64,000 nucleotides of DNA from Lachnospiraceae bacterium (GTDB lineage: Bacteria > Bacillota > Clostridia > Lachnospirales > Lachnospiraceae), in contig SVEY01000017.1 in the NCBI GenBank assembly GCA_015057165.1, positions 1 to 64,000 on the forward strand, in the 5' to 3' direction. The notes under the pieces were generated by a model. The model had not been told where the DNA came from. It did no database searches and saw only the letters and a list, made by a program, of their open reading frames with translations. The position numbers and the translations under genes were made by a program. This document shows positions 62,942-64,000 of the stretch, in pieces (position 1 is the first letter of the stretch; each line of letters begins with the position of its first letter).

Positions 62942-64000
62942 ATGGCATTATTTGGGAAGTCCGCCGCTGGCGGTTTTATGGATGAAATTCGGTGTGATGA
63001 ACCATCTTACTTAATATGGAAGTGGCATCCATATAAATCAAAACAAGGATATAATAAAAGAGAAAATGCTATTAGATGGGGTTCTTCATTAAGAGTTAAA
63101 GATGGTGAAGTTGCTGTGTTTGTGTATAATAATGAGGATGGCTCATATCAAGATATTATAGAAGGGCCATTTGATAAAAAAATACAAACTGAAAATTTGC
63201 CTGTGATAGCAAGTATTATAGGGTTGGCATATCAAGGGGGAACACCATTTCAGGCGGAAGTGTATTTTATAAATCTTGCTAAAGTTATTCAGATTCCTTT
63301 TGCTGTACCGTATTTTGATTTGTATGATCCGAGATTTTTAGATATAGGTGTTCCGACTTCTGTACATGGGAGAATTACATTCAACATAGCAGACTACAAA
63401 GAATTTATTAAATTACATAGGCTATATAATTTTAGTTTGACTGATTTTCAGACTCAGGTACGAGATGCAACGGCAAGATATGTTAAAGGAATTGTAACCA
63501 ATGTTCCGGAAGAACATAGTATACCTGTAGTTCAAATAGAGCGTAAAATCCCTTTGATTAATGAATATGTCGAAGATAAAGTAAAGAAACGTCTTGAAAA
63601 AGATTTTGGTGTAAACGTATCGGCAGTAGATATTAATAGCATAGAGATTGACAAAGATAGTGAGGGATATGAAAAGCTCCGTTCAGTCACATTAGATATT
63701 GTGACAGAGACAACGAAAAAACAAGCAGAGATCAATATCAAGAATATGCAAGATATGCAGAAAATAAACGCCGAAAACATTGAAGAAACGATGCGTATTC
63801 AAAGAGAAGAGGCACAATATGCACAACATAAACAGACGCAAACATCTAATCTTGCAGCAATGCAGCTGGAAAAACAAGCAGAGGTAGGAATTGCAGGCGC
63901 AGAGGCTCTTGGACAAATGGGAGCAAACGGAGCTATGGAAATGTCAGGAGGCGGAGGAATGAATCCCGCCGGAATGATGACGGGAATGGCAATGGGAGGC
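62942..64000 (+). CDS. SPFH-domain (virion core-like, YdjI-type) protein, cut by window end
   Basis: The frame is open for 353 codons to the last base of the window, so the C-terminus is missing. GGAGAA precedes ATG 62942. It begins MALFGKSAAGGFMDEIRCDEPSYLIWKWHP, typical of the YdjI-like SPFH family. The SPFH core includes VKDGEVAVFVYNNEDGS, PVIASIIGLAYQGGTPFQAEVYFINLAKVIQIPFAVPYFD and RITFNIADYKEFIKLH. A coiled coil (ETTKKQAEINIKNMQDMQKI) and a Gly/Met-rich tail follow. A zinc-ribbon segment usually closes these proteins, beyond this window. It likely forms membrane-associated oligomers with the upstream zinc-ribbon protein. Confidence 0.88.
   Translation, partial: MALFGKSAAGGFMDEIRCDEPSYLIWKWHPYKSKQGYNKRENAIRWGSSLRVKDGEVAVFVYNNEDGSYQDIIEGPFDKKIQTENLPVIASIIGLAYQGGTPFQAEVYFINLAKVIQIPFAVPYFDLYDPRFLDIGVPTSVHGRITFNIADYKEFIKLHRLYNFSLTDFQTQVRDATARYVKGIVTNVPEEHSIPVVQIERKIPLINEYVEDKVKKRLEKDFGVNVSAVDINSIEIDKDSEGYEKLRSVTLDIVTETTKKQAEINIKNMQDMQKINAENIEETMRIQREEAQYAQHKQTQTSNLAAMQLEKQAEVGIAGAEALGQMGANGAMEMSGGGGMNPAGMMTGMAMGG

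Overview
The window looks like a chromosomal segment of a low-GC, Gram-positive anaerobe of the family Lachnospiraceae, most like Butyrivibrio or Pseudobutyrivibrio. This is inferred from AT-rich coding sequence with AGA/ATA-heavy codon use, strong GGAGG ribosome-binding sites and a gram-positive rpsL-rpsG-fusA-tuf block. The many flavodoxin-fold and 4Fe-4S proteins, the [FeFe]-hydrogenase-like sensor and the class B sortase fit the same picture. No rRNA, tRNA, CRISPR array, transposase or prophage was seen.

Layout. 0.3-6.1 kb: an MmcQ/YjbR-MGMT fusion protein, a DUF5131 protein, an AspT/YidE-type transporter, a flavin reductase and a CstA-family transporter, with remnants of an Spx/ArsC-like gene and an aldo/keto reductase gene. 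6.3-16.2 kb: a lipoprotein histidine phosphatase, a Nif11-type leader peptide fused to a zinc-ribbon-like cargo, two Isf-type flavoproteins, a DUF3990 (ADP-ribosyltransferase-like) protein, larE, a FIST-domain hybrid kinase, and a zinc macrodomain plus class M sirtuin pair (ADP-ribose erasure and writing). 16.2-18.5 kb: an Eco47II-type restriction-modification pair sitting on a recombination scar made of acetyltransferase and sirtuin gene fragments. 18.4-28 kb: an ATC-hydrolase-like protein, two methyltransferases, a LysR regulator, and a divergent operon of acetyltransferase, aldo/keto reductase and three flavodoxins. Two of those flavodoxins appear to be extracytoplasmic. DUF362 and ferredoxin-type aldo/keto reductase genes follow.

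28-41.5 kb: a P-type ATPase, larB-larC, an aldehyde dehydrogenase, a GGDEF-EAL-GGDEF protein, a radical SAM protein, and a three-gene surface module (two secreted proteins plus class B sortase). 41.5-45.2 kb: a complete preQ1 pathway (queD-queE-folE-queC-queF) with a nitroreductase-like gene. 45.2-48.7 kb, minus strand: bioY, a SpoIIE-type phosphatase and an [FeFe]-hydrogenase-like PAS sensor. 48.9-56.2 kb: a PAS hybrid histidine kinase, an NRPS-like protein in the unusual order adenylation-carrier-condensation, and a sodium:solute symporter. 56.2-60.9 kb: the str block rpsL, rpsG, fusA, tuf. 61-64 kb: an XRE regulator divergent from a zinc-ribbon membrane protein and an SPFH protein cut by the window end.

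Themes. The window is rich in flavin and iron-sulfur redox proteins and in large sensory proteins. The nickel-pincer cofactor genes (larE; larBC) lie about 20 kb apart, with no lactate racemase gene between or near them. The best candidates for undescribed biology are the extracytoplasmic flavodoxin relay, the kinase/A-T-C synthetase pair, the hydrogenase-sensor/SpoIIE pair, the Nif11-leader zinc-ribbon peptide, and the DUF3990/macrodomain/sirtuin neighbourhood. All identifications come from reading motifs by eye. No database search was run.
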